A DNA stretch of 11,140 nucleotides from an uncultured Mollicutes bacterium (GTDB taxonomy: Bacteria; Bacillota_I; Bacilli_A; UBA3375). The DNA is taken from the NCBI GenBank assembly GCA_947313935.1, contig CAMZNW010000075.1, positions 1 to 11,140 on the forward strand, in the 5' to 3' direction. A program made the position numbers and the translations under genes. Shown here piece after piece: positions 1 to 6,019 of this stretch (position 1 is the stretch's first letter; each line of letters starts with the position of its first letter). Below the pieces are notes generated by a model. It was not told where the DNA came from and did no database searches. It worked only from the letters and a program-made list of their open reading frames with translations.

Positions 1-478
1 ATAAAGTTACTGCTAACCAACCAGGCATTATATCATATAATGAAGGATTTCCCCCATTTGAATTAAATATTTTTGTATTTTCATATAATTTACTAGCTTG
101 TGGATATATTACACTATAAACTAAAGAACCTGTAATTAAACCAATAATACCAAAAATTGCATCTAATTGACCTTCTCCTAGTGCTCCAACAGCTGTTCCA
201 GGACAATAACCTAATAATGACCATCCTATACCAAATACTAAACCTCCAACAACAACTCCAAATATTGAAAATGGTTCATGTGTTAAAGTTATAATACCAA
301 ATGTGTTTAAAAAATACATCCCAATTGCACCAACTACCATCGCTGTTATCATAAAACGAAACATAGTTAAATCTCTTAATTGCATTGCTGATTGTTGTCC
401 TTCATATTTTAAAACTCCACCTTTTTGTAATAAAAAGCCAAATAAAAATCCTACTAAAAGTCCCATTATTGTATTCAT
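1..478 (-). CDS. YeeE/YedE sulfur transporter, second half (DUF6691-type), 3' part missing
   Basis: This reading frame starts at the ATG at 478-476 and runs off the left edge, so 159 residues are visible and the C-terminus is missing. It is a membrane protein. An opening hydrophobic helix ends in GFLLQKGG (residues 14-21), followed by a short polar stretch with LRDLTMFRFM (35-43), two or three more hydrophobic segments, and GYCPGTAVGALGEG at residues 90-103 with Cys92. These are the hallmarks of the C-terminal half of the YeeE/YedE family, whose characterised members import thiosulfate through a row of conserved cysteines. The upstream gene supplies the other half, and the two overlap by one base (TAATG), which suggests translational coupling and a two-subunit transporter. 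The substrate is inferred from the family only; another sulfur or selenium compound is possible. Confidence 0.88.
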   Translation of the reverse strand, partial: MNTIMGLLVGFLFGFLLQKGGVLKYEGQQSAMQLRDLTMFRFMITAMVVGAIGMYFLNTFGIITLTHEPFSIFGVVVGGLVFGIGWSLLGYCPGTAVGALGEGQLDAIFGIIGLITGSLVYSVIYPQASKLYENTKIFNSNGGNPSLYDIMPGWLAVTL

Positions 479-1017
479 TATTTGTTTACCCCCTTAATAA
501 ATTTACGACCATAAAATAAATTAGATGTTATAACAGCTCCTAAGAAAAACATTCCAACTGTTGCAAAAGAAGCAAAATCTAATTTTGAACCAACACTTAA
601 TCCCCACCAGCTTGTACATCCATCAGCAAATCTTGCTCCTATTACCATAATATTACCACCAATAAAAGCAACGATATAACGACGAACTTTACTATCTCCA
701 AATCTTTTACTAAATAATTCTGGTACTGTTACAATTTTAAAATAACCTGATGTTTTTGCAGAAACAAAAGAACCAATTCCAATTCCAATTACAAAAAACG
801 TTTGAAAATTAAATAATGTATGATAACTAAATAAACCATCACTATCGGTAAAAAATGCCATATCATTCATATTTGTAAATGGTGCAACTATTGCAGAACC
901 AAATCTTGCAAATGTCGTTGTAGTACCATACCAACCACCAAATAAACCTACTGATAATACTAATGTTAATCCTACTAATGCTCCAGCTATATATGGAGAC
1001 CATAATTTCTTTTTCAT
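478..1017 (-). CDS. YeeE/YedE sulfur transporter, first half
   Basis: The product has 179 residues and is an inner-membrane protein. Hydrophobic segments lie near residues 9-28, 70-86, 113-130 and 150-168. The motif GARFADGCTSWWGLSVG (127-143) carries Cys134 and corresponds to the family's conserved cysteine motif, which in most members I know reads close to GCTSGHGLSG. Here two tryptophans replace the Gly-His pair. The length fits the split form of the family, in which two proteins of about 140-190 residues replace one long YeeE. The start is well supported: AAGGAGG at 1029-1023 lies 5 nt before the ATG, and an extended -10 box lies just upstream. It is the first gene of a unit with the following half-transporter. 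The likely role is uptake of thiosulfate or a related sulfur compound. The family call is firm, the substrate is not. Confidence 0.87.
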   Translation of the reverse strand: MKKKLWSPYIAGALVGLTLVLSVGLFGGWYGTTTTFARFGSAIVAPFTNMNDMAFFTDSDGLFSYHTLFNFQTFFVIGIGIGSFVSAKTSGYFKIVTVPELFSKRFGDSKVRRYIVAFIGGNIMVIGARFADGCTSWWGLSVGSKLDFASFATVGMFFLGAVITSNLFYGRKFIKGVNK

Positions 1018-1043
1018 TTCTTCCTCCTTATTTACTACATATA

Positions 1044-1052
1044 ATTATACCA
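1044..1052 (-). promoter_or_regulatory. extended -10 promoter of the YeeE/YedE pair
   Basis: On the minus strand the bases TGGTATAAT form an extended -10 element (TG-N-TATAAT), 26 nt before the start codon at 1017. The hexamer at the usual -35 spacing (AATTCG) does not resemble TTGACA. The predicted leader is about 20 nt and contains just the ribosome binding site, so no attenuator or riboswitch fits here. Confidence 0.6.
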
Positions 1053-1156
1053 TTTATTTTTTTTTACGAATTTGATATGCATAATAATATAATAAATTTT
1101 TATAATAATAGAAAAAAGGAATATTTTTTAATTATTTATTATAATCTAATTAATAA

Positions 1157-2575
1157 TTAATTTAATAATTCTTGCCATAATTTTTTAATGTTCTCAGTAC
1201 TATATTTATCTAAAGAATTACTTATTTCTTGACGGTTTTGTTGATTATTAATAACTACTTCCATTGTTTTTGCTAGTTCATTAATATTATTTTCTTTTAC
1301 AATATAACCATTTTTATTATTAACTACTAATTCTTTTAATCCATATCGATATTCATAAGAGATAACGGGACAACCATTTATAATACTCTCCCCTACCGAC
1401 ATTCCAAACCCTTCAAAAGCAGTCGTATTAATCATTGCTAAAGAATTTTGTAATTCTTCATATACTTTATTTGTATAACCGCATAATGTAATACTATTTG
1501 ATAATTTTAGATTATTAATAAGAGCTTGTAATTCATCTTGAAGTTCTCCTTGACCATATATATCTAAACTATATTCTTTATTATTTCTAGAAAATAATTC
1601 AAATGCATAAATTACATCTTCAATTTTTTTACTTTTAACTAAACGTGAAATAACTATAAATCTTTTATTATTGTATTTTTCTTTGATTATTTGTCGATTA
1701 AGAGGATGTCCAATAACATTTACTTTTATCCCCCCATACTCTTTTAATAATAAAATATCTTCTTTTTGTTCATTAGTTAAAACAATTATTTCTTCACTAC
1801 CAAGACCTTTTTTTATTATCGGCTTAAATTTTTTAGTTATTTTATTTTTATCTTTTATTATTGTATGAATAGTGTGAAAAATATAAAATATTTTTATATT
1901 AGGAAGATTTATCAATTGAACTGTTTGATCTTCTATCCGTGCATCACTAAAAAGATAAGCTGATTCATTTCCAATGATATTATTTAACCACATCGCTTTT
2001 AACTCATATATTGAATTAAAGTACCCCTTATCATATCGTCCATTAAAATAATCAATATTTATCATCTCATTTAACTTTTTTCCTTGGATAAAATTAGCCG
2101 TAAAACAAACACTTCCATCAGAATTAAAATATTTAACATGTGTCATTGATTTTTGTGTTGGATAATAACAACGACGAATTAAAGTTTGCTCATGATCCAA
2201 ATAATCAACATAATTATGATTTTTAGTATTTGGTATTATATGGCGACAATATTCTATATCATTATCAACAGGAAAATATCCAAACTTACACACTTCTTGT
2301 TCATACTGATCATTTGCATTTAAATATGGATATTTTTTAATTCCAGTTGTTTTTTTTAACTCTTGCCATATAGAACGAAGTTTTATATTTTTAGATAAAT
2401 TCCACTCCTTATACATAACTTCAAATTGACGATAATGATTAAAATCAAGACCAACAAATAGTATTTCTACGTCATAATTTAAATCAGCTAACATTTTTGC
2501 TCGAACAAAAATACTTTTAGTTCGTCCACCAAATTTATAAGCTAGTCCATTAGTTAATATATAAACTTTTTTCAT
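1157..2575 (-). CDS. TagE/GtfA-like retaining GT-B glycosyltransferase (GT4 family)
   Basis: The product has 472 residues and no signal peptide, so it probably acts in the cytosol or on the inner membrane face. The N-terminal half begins with a Rossmann strand and glycine loop (FGGRTK, 15-20) and carries the long beta-rich insertion typical of TagE, TarM and GtfA enzymes. It ends with FYIFHTIHT (230-238). The C-terminal half is the nucleotide-sugar domain. RLVKSKK (311-317) supplies the usual Arg and Lys phosphate contacts, IYGQGE (339-344) follows, and EGFGMSVGE (388-396) is the EX7E motif of retaining GT4 enzymes. Relatives transfer glucose or GlcNAc to teichoic acid or to serine-rich adhesins; which applies here is not visible. 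No SecA2, Asp or adhesin gene lies in the window. AAGGA precedes the ATG with 6-7 nt spacing. The upstream gene ends 8 nt before it and resembles its N-terminal half. Confidence 0.85.
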   Translation of the reverse strand: MKKVYILTNGLAYKFGGRTKSIFVRAKMLADLNYDVEILFVGLDFNHYRQFEVMYKEWNLSKNIKLRSIWQELKKTTGIKKYPYLNANDQYEQEVCKFGYFPVDNDIEYCRHIIPNTKNHNYVDYLDHEQTLIRRCYYPTQKSMTHVKYFNSDGSVCFTANFIQGKKLNEMINIDYFNGRYDKGYFNSIYELKAMWLNNIIGNESAYLFSDARIEDQTVQLINLPNIKIFYIFHTIHTIIKDKNKITKKFKPIIKKGLGSEEIIVLTNEQKEDILLLKEYGGIKVNVIGHPLNRQIIKEKYNNKRFIVISRLVKSKKIEDVIYAFELFSRNNKEYSLDIYGQGELQDELQALINNLKLSNSITLCGYTNKVYEELQNSLAMINTTAFEGFGMSVGESIINGCPVISYEYRYGLKELVVNNKNGYIVKENNINELAKTMEVVINNQQNRQEISNSLDKYSTENIKKLWQELLN

Positions 2576-2583
2576 AATTTTCC

Positions 2584-3357
2584 TTACCTAATTTTCCTTT
2601 TTATCTTTCTTATATAAAAATATATTGTATGTTTTTTTATTTTCACTACACTCTGCAATCTTTTTCTATTATTAACTCTACTTAAATTTAGATGGTTTTT
2701 TTTATTTTTTTTTTCATTAAAAATATAAAATATTTCAACATTTAGATATTCTATTTCTTGAATTATCTTTTGAAATTTAGGTTCTAAAACAAAACAAAAA
2801 TCAAGATCTTTTGGTAATACATCTTGTAACCATATATTTTGCCATTCTATTAATTTTTTATAATTTTTTGATAATTTCACATCTTTAATATCTTGCGGAT
2901 ATTCTATATTTTTATTATTTTTATAATAAAAGGTCGCTACTTCTTCTCCCATATAATCATATATTTTTACCCGTGTTTTTTTTCCATATTCCATCATCTC
3001 ACGATATAATAATCGATTAAAATTATCTAAATAATCTGTACAAAAAATAGTATCTGACATTAAAATATTTTTTTCTATTTTATAAATTTTTTCACTATTT
3101 GGGTAATTTATTATATTAAATAACTTTTCACCATATTCATCAAACTGTTCATTAATTGGATATAGCATGTTAATCCCATCTCTAATTCGTTGCATTTCCC
3201 AAAAATTATAATGTTTTATATTTTCAGGTAATAATTCATCAAATCTCTGATTTTCCAATTTAAATGTTAATATTACAATTTCTTCATCTTTAATATCGTT
3301 TAAAATACTTATTATTTTTTTATCAAGTTTTTCTACTATTATACATTTTTTAAGCAT
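2584..3357 (-). CDS. catalytic-domain-less partner resembling the N-terminal half of the adjacent glycosyltransferase
   Basis: I do not recognise this 257-residue protein as a named family. By eye it aligns with the N-terminal half of the glycosyltransferase encoded 8 nt downstream. NIKHYNFWEM (46-55) matches NIKLRSIWQE, YLDNFNRLLYREMMEYGKKTRVKIYDY (109-135, compared in pieces) matches the neighbour's 125-151, and LNVEIFYIF (205-213) matches LPNIKIFYIF. The first part lacks the glycine loop of a donor-binding Rossmann fold. The homology stops at FYIF, after which comes a lysine-rich tail (214-257). There is no EX7E domain and no room for one. It could be a non-catalytic subunit, analogous to how GtfB supports GtfA, or a decayed duplicate. 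AAGGA lies 7 nt before the ATG. The coding sequence is very AT-rich, with A10 and A8 runs near codon 215. Confidence 0.7.
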   Translation of the reverse strand: MLKKCIIVEKLDKKIISILNDIKDEEIVILTFKLENQRFDELLPENIKHYNFWEMQRIRDGINMLYPINEQFDEYGEKLFNIINYPNSEKIYKIEKNILMSDTIFCTDYLDNFNRLLYREMMEYGKKTRVKIYDYMGEEVATFYYKNNKNIEYPQDIKDVKLSKNYKKLIEWQNIWLQDVLPKDLDFCFVLEPKFQKIIQEIEYLNVEIFYIFNEKKNKKNHLNLSRVNNRKRLQSVVKIKKHTIYFYIRKIKRKIR

Positions 3358-3375
3358 TATTTATCCTTTTTATTT

Positions 3376-3511
3376 ATTAAAATACAAACCGCTTTTATTT
3401 TTTCTCTGTATATTAAAATACTAAATGAATATTTCTACTCTAATAAGTAAATAAATTATAACAAATTTAGATGAAATTTATTTTTTATTAATTTTTAATA
3501 CATTAAAATAC
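3376..3511. repeat. three direct copies of ATTAAAATAC in the divergent promoter region
   Basis: The decamer ATTAAAATAC occurs at 3376-3385, 3412-3421 and 3502-3511 on the plus strand, with start-to-start distances of 36 and 90. Near-copies ending in T instead of C occur at 4529-4538 and 4926-4935. Two of the exact copies fall in the leader of the glycosyltransferase unit and one lies upstream of the yitT-like promoter. They may be a regulator's binding sites or chance in AT-rich DNA. Confidence 0.35.
3455..3463 (-). promoter_or_regulatory. extended -10 promoter of the glycosyltransferase pair
   Basis: The minus strand reads TGTTATAAT, an extended -10 box, about 97 nt before the start codon at 3357. 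No TTGACA-like -35 is visible at normal spacing (AAATAA). The predicted leader of about 90 nt contains two copies of GTATTTTAAT (plus-strand ATTAAAATAC). I see no stable hairpin in it. A start site closer to the gene is also possible in such AT-rich DNA. Confidence 0.45.
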
Positions 3512-3543
3512 CAAGAAATCTTATAAAATTATCATTATTATTA

Positions 3544-3552
3544 TGTTATACT
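3544..3552 (+). promoter_or_regulatory. extended -10 promoter of the yitT-like gene
   Basis: TGTTATACT is an extended -10 element 36 nt before the ATG at 3588. The -35 position shows only A/T bases (TAAAAT). A second TATAAT-like string at 3572-3577 is too close to the GGAGG at 3579-3583 to be the promoter. The leader would be about 29 nt and contain only the ribosome binding site. Confidence 0.55.
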
Positions 3553-3587
3553 ATAAATGAAATGTTTTAATATATAATGGAGGTATA

Positions 3588-4463
3588 ATGAAAAACAATA
3601 AATTATTTTATGAATTTAAAACTATTGCAATTATTACTATTGGAATGTTATTTCTCTCTTTAGGAACTAATTTATTCTTAGTCTCAAATAATCTGTATAC
3701 TACAGGTCTATTAGGTTTCTCACAAGAATTAGCTACTATTTTAATATATGCTTTTAAATTACCAGATTTATCTTCTATTTTATTTTGGTTGATTAATGTT
3801 CCGATTATTATTTTAGGTTGGTTTAAAGTTGGTAAACGATTTACTATTCGTAGTTTTTATGCAGTAACTATTGTATCTATTTTTACATCTATTATTCCAA
3901 CTAATGTAATCCTCATTGATGATAAAATTTTATCTGTCGTGACCGGTTCAATCTTAATTGGTTTAGGGATCGGACTTGCTCTACGCGTTGGTGGAAGTAG
4001 TGGAGGTCTTGATATTGTTGCACTATATATTTCAATTTTTAAAGGGAAATCATTTGGTACTTATAACACCTTAGTAAACATCCTTGTTATTGTTTTAGCT
4101 ATTTTAATTCAACATGATTTAACTATTGGGGTATTGATGTTTTTATCTTTATTTATTATTTCTCTTACAATTGACAACATTCATAATAATCAACAAAAAT
4201 TAACTCTTTTTGTCGTAACTAAACATGCTGATGAAATTCGTAACATTTTACTTGAAAATTTTGTTCGTGGAATGACTATTATTGATTCTCATGGAGGACT
4301 TTCATTAGATAAAAATACTACTTTAATGATTACAATTGATAAAGGGGAATTATATCGTTATATTGATACAATTAAAAAAGAAGATCCAAATGCTTTTATT
4401 AATGTATTTGAAGTTAAAAAACTTATTGGTACATATCAAGATAATTATATTGATCTACTTTAA
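3588..4463 (+). CDS. YitT family membrane protein (DUF161 repeats plus DUF2179)
   Basis: The product has 291 residues, the usual length for the family. The N-terminal two thirds is a membrane region with hydrophobic segments near 12-32, 62-79, 90-105, 114-133, 158-174 and 178-195. The signature RVGGSSGGLDIVA (133-145) is characteristic of YitT proteins. The C-terminal part (about 204-285) is a soluble DUF2179 domain, seen in GMTIIDSHGGLS (228-239) and EDPNAFINVFEVKKLIGTY (265-283). The function of the family is not settled; DUF2179 resembles small-ligand-binding regulatory domains. GGAGG lies 4 nt before the ATG and fixes the start. It is a single-gene unit with its own promoter and a terminator hairpin 25 nt downstream. 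It is divergent from the glycosyltransferase pair, with no evident functional link. Confidence 0.9.
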   Translation: MKNNKLFYEFKTIAIITIGMLFLSLGTNLFLVSNNLYTTGLLGFSQELATILIYAFKLPDLSSILFWLINVPIIILGWFKVGKRFTIRSFYAVTIVSIFTSIIPTNVILIDDKILSVVTGSILIGLGIGLALRVGGSSGGLDIVALYISIFKGKSFGTYNTLVNILVIVLAILIQHDLTIGVLMFLSLFIISLTIDNIHNNQQKLTLFVVTKHADEIRNILLENFVRGMTIIDSHGGLSLDKNTTLMITIDKGELYRYIDTIKKEDPNAFINVFEVKKLIGTYQDNYIDLL

Positions 4464-4487
4464 ATATTAAATATTACTTAATTCATA

Positions 4488-4517
4488 AAAAAAATTATCA
4501 AATTTGATAATTTTTTT
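4488..4517. terminator. bidirectional terminator palindrome between convergent genes
   Basis: This is a perfect 30-nt palindrome: an A-run, ATTATCAAA, TTTGATAAT, then a T-run. It can fold into a stem of about 13 bp with a four-base loop on either strand, and each strand ends in a run of at least seven U. It begins 25 nt after the yitT-like stop and lies 32 nt beyond the stop of the convergent S1-like gene, so it can serve both. The stem has one G-C pair per arm. Confidence 0.75.
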
Positions 4518-4520
4518 AAT

Positions 4521-4538
4521 ATATTTTAATTAAAATAT
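4521..4538. repeat. 18-bp perfect palindrome ATATTTTAATTAAAATAT
   Basis: This A/T-only palindrome lies between the terminator and the stop codon of the S1-like gene. Its right half is the same ATTAAAATA core that is repeated in the divergent promoter region. With no G-C pairs it is a poor RNA hairpin. It could be a protein-binding site or chance. Confidence 0.25.
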
Positions 4539-4548
4539 TAAACTCAAT

Positions 4549-4869
4549 TTAATACAACATATTTTCATTTTTAATTCTAATTCTTTCTAATAAATAAAAT
4601 ATTCCTAAACAACCTCCACCTATTTCATTAATATTTGTATTATGTCCTTCTATTAAAGAATAAAAACGACGATATCCCTCAATATTAATTAAAACTCCAT
4701 ATATAATATCATTTATTTCAAACAAATCTGTTAATAAAACTATATAACTTCTTGAAATATTAGAGATATAAATTATCCCTTTTTCATTTTTTATATTCTC
4801 AACAATAATATTATTATTATTAATTTTAATAACTTTTAATTTCTCAATTTTATTTTTATCTATTTTCAT
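4549..4869 (-). CDS. small S1-like RNA-binding domain protein
   Basis: The product has 106 residues. Residues 11-73 read as a compact, diverged S1 (OB-fold) domain. KVIKI and IIVEN form the first strands, GIIYISNISRSYI (31-43) matches the GLVHISEIS-type motif, and LFEINDIIYGVLINIEGYRRFYSL (49-72, compared in pieces) matches the following VGDEV-KV-x-ID segment. A short tail contains GGGCLG (84-89). Such stand-alone S1 proteins in Bacillota bind RNA or ribosomes (GSP13, CvfD types), but I cannot say which of these it resembles. The ATG at 4869 is the only plausible start; the other methionine is at residue 104. No ribosome binding site precedes it, and a -10 box ends 9 nt upstream, so it looks leaderless. 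It stands alone between a terminator and the nucleoside transporter operon. Confidence 0.65.
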   Translation of the reverse strand: MKIDKNKIEKLKVIKINNNNIIVENIKNEKGIIYISNISRSYIVLLTDLFEINDIIYGVLINIEGYRRFYSLIEGHNTNINEIGGGCLGIFYLLERIRIKNENMLY

Positions 4870-4878
4870 ATCATATTT

Positions 4879-4887
4879 ATTATAACA
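4879..4887 (-). promoter_or_regulatory. extended -10 promoter giving a leaderless mRNA
   Basis: The minus strand reads TGTTATAAT, with the hexamer at 4884-4879. Transcription would start about 7 nt further on, near 4872, and the ATG lies at 4869-4867. That leaves a leader of 0-4 nt. No -35 hexamer is evident. Confidence 0.55.
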
Positions 4888-4971
4888 TTTTTATATATTT
4901 TATGATTAATTATTTTATTTCGTACATTAAAATATTAAATTAATTTTTTCATTACTTAGTTTATCATAATT

Positions 4972-5014
4972 AAAAAAAAATAATTATATATAAATATCAA
5001 TTTAAATATATAAT
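4972..5014 (-). terminator. possible A/T-only terminator of the long operon
   Basis: On the minus strand, an arm at 5014-5000 pairs with an arm at 4995-4983 (13 bp with a two-base bulge, loop TGAT). Nine T residues follow at 4980-4972. It lies about 90 nt after the stop of the last transporter gene. All pairs are A-T, so termination may be weak. The remaining intergenic DNA from 4870 to 5104 shows nothing else I can name. Confidence 0.35.
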
Positions 5015-5104
5015 TACTTTTTTATTTTTTTATATTAAAACTAAATTTACACACATTTTGATTATATTATATGTACTATAACTTTATATGGGTAACTATT
5101 TAAT

Positions 5105-6019
5105 CTATCTTAATTCTTTATCATATGCAATTCCTAAAGATTCCATTTCAACTTTTTTATTTCGACTAAATATTAATAATACCACAATCGTCGCAACATA
5201 AGGTAAGATATCGAAATAAATTGCTGGTAATTTAGGGGCAATTGTAGAAATCACAGCTCCTAAATTTTTAGAAAATCCAAATACTAATCCTGCCATTATT
5301 ATTCCAAATGGACGATGTCGGCCGAATATTAATACTGCTAAAGCAATAAAACCTAATCCTCCAACTGTCGTCGCAGTAAAACGTTGTGTAACATTAACAA
5401 CTGCTACCATTCCTGCTAATCCAGAAAAAGCACCTGATAAAATTACTGCTTGATAACGAGTTTTAATAACATTAATTCCCATTGCATCTGCTGCTTGTGG
5501 ATTTTCGCCTACTGCTAAAACATGAAGTCCCCATTTAGTCTTATTTAAAAGATAATTTACTGCAAACACTAATAAAAATCTTATAATAGTAACTAATGTT
5601 AGTCGATTACTAAAATACGCTATTGGACGTATTAATAATGTATGAGTCTCTTGTGCACCATCAAAATAAATTGCAGTTAAAAACAAAGACAAAGCTAAAG
5701 TAATTGTATTTATTGCTACACCAGATATTATTTGGTCTACTTTTAATGATATACATAAATATGCATGTAATAAACCAGTTAATCCTCCAATTAAAATAGC
5801 TACAATAAAACCAATTGTAATTGAACCATTTATTCCAGCATTACCAATAAAATATGCAACTGTTGCACCTGAAAAAGCACCTGCTGTCATCATTCCTTCT
5901 ATTCCTATGTTTACAACACCACTTCGTTCAGAAAATAATCCCCCATAAGCAGCTGCAATAAGTGGAGCTGCCATAGAAAAAGAGCCAAATAAAATTAATA
6001 ATAATATATCACTATTCAT
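5105..6019 (-). CDS. nupQ: BMP-family nucleoside ABC transporter, second permease (NupQ/YufQ-like)
   Basis: The 304-residue product is an integral membrane subunit of the BPD_transp_2 family, as in the Bacillus NupOPQ guanosine/purine nucleoside importer. It is almost entirely hydrophobic. Recognisable motifs are VVNIGIEGMM (35-44), VDQIISGVAIN (94-104), AVGENPQAADAMGI (169-182) and GLGFIALAVLIFGRHRPFG (221-239). The open frame extends to a GTG at 6028, but I start at the ATG at 6019 because AGGTGAT at 6030-6024 then sits at proper spacing and the overlap with the upstream gene equals the one at the previous junction. The overlap with the first permease is 8 nt, ATGAATAG. It is the last gene of the operon. 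Whether the substrate is a nucleoside or another small molecule rests on family resemblance. Confidence 0.87.
   Translation of the reverse strand: MNSDILLLILFGSFSMAAPLIAAAYGGLFSERSGVVNIGIEGMMTAGAFSGATVAYFIGNAGINGSITIGFIVAILIGGLTGLLHAYLCISLKVDQIISGVAINTITLALSLFLTAIYFDGAQETHTLLIRPIAYFSNRLTLVTIIRFLLVFAVNYLLNKTKWGLHVLAVGENPQAADAMGINVIKTRYQAVILSGAFSGLAGMVAVVNVTQRFTATTVGGLGFIALAVLIFGRHRPFGIIMAGLVFGFSKNLGAVISTIAPKLPAIYFDILPYVATIVVLLIFSRNKKVEMESLGIAYDKELR

Noticed and set aside
303..497. Plus-strand frames at 303-497, 963-1160, 1671-1868, 7151-7354, 8006-8209, 9017-9238 and 10138-10335
   Set aside because: All but 963-1160 lie mostly opposite firm genes, and that one runs from the opposite strand of a gene into non-coding DNA; none has a ribosome binding site or recognisable protein features.
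1018..1156. A terminator after the glycosyltransferase gene
   Set aside because: Only short A/T-only inverted repeats occur, and none is followed by a T-run on the minus strand.
3358..3587. A riboswitch or attenuator in the divergent promoter region
   Set aside because: No G-C-containing stems or conserved aptamer-like motifs are visible; only a small TATTAA/TTAATA hairpin occurs.
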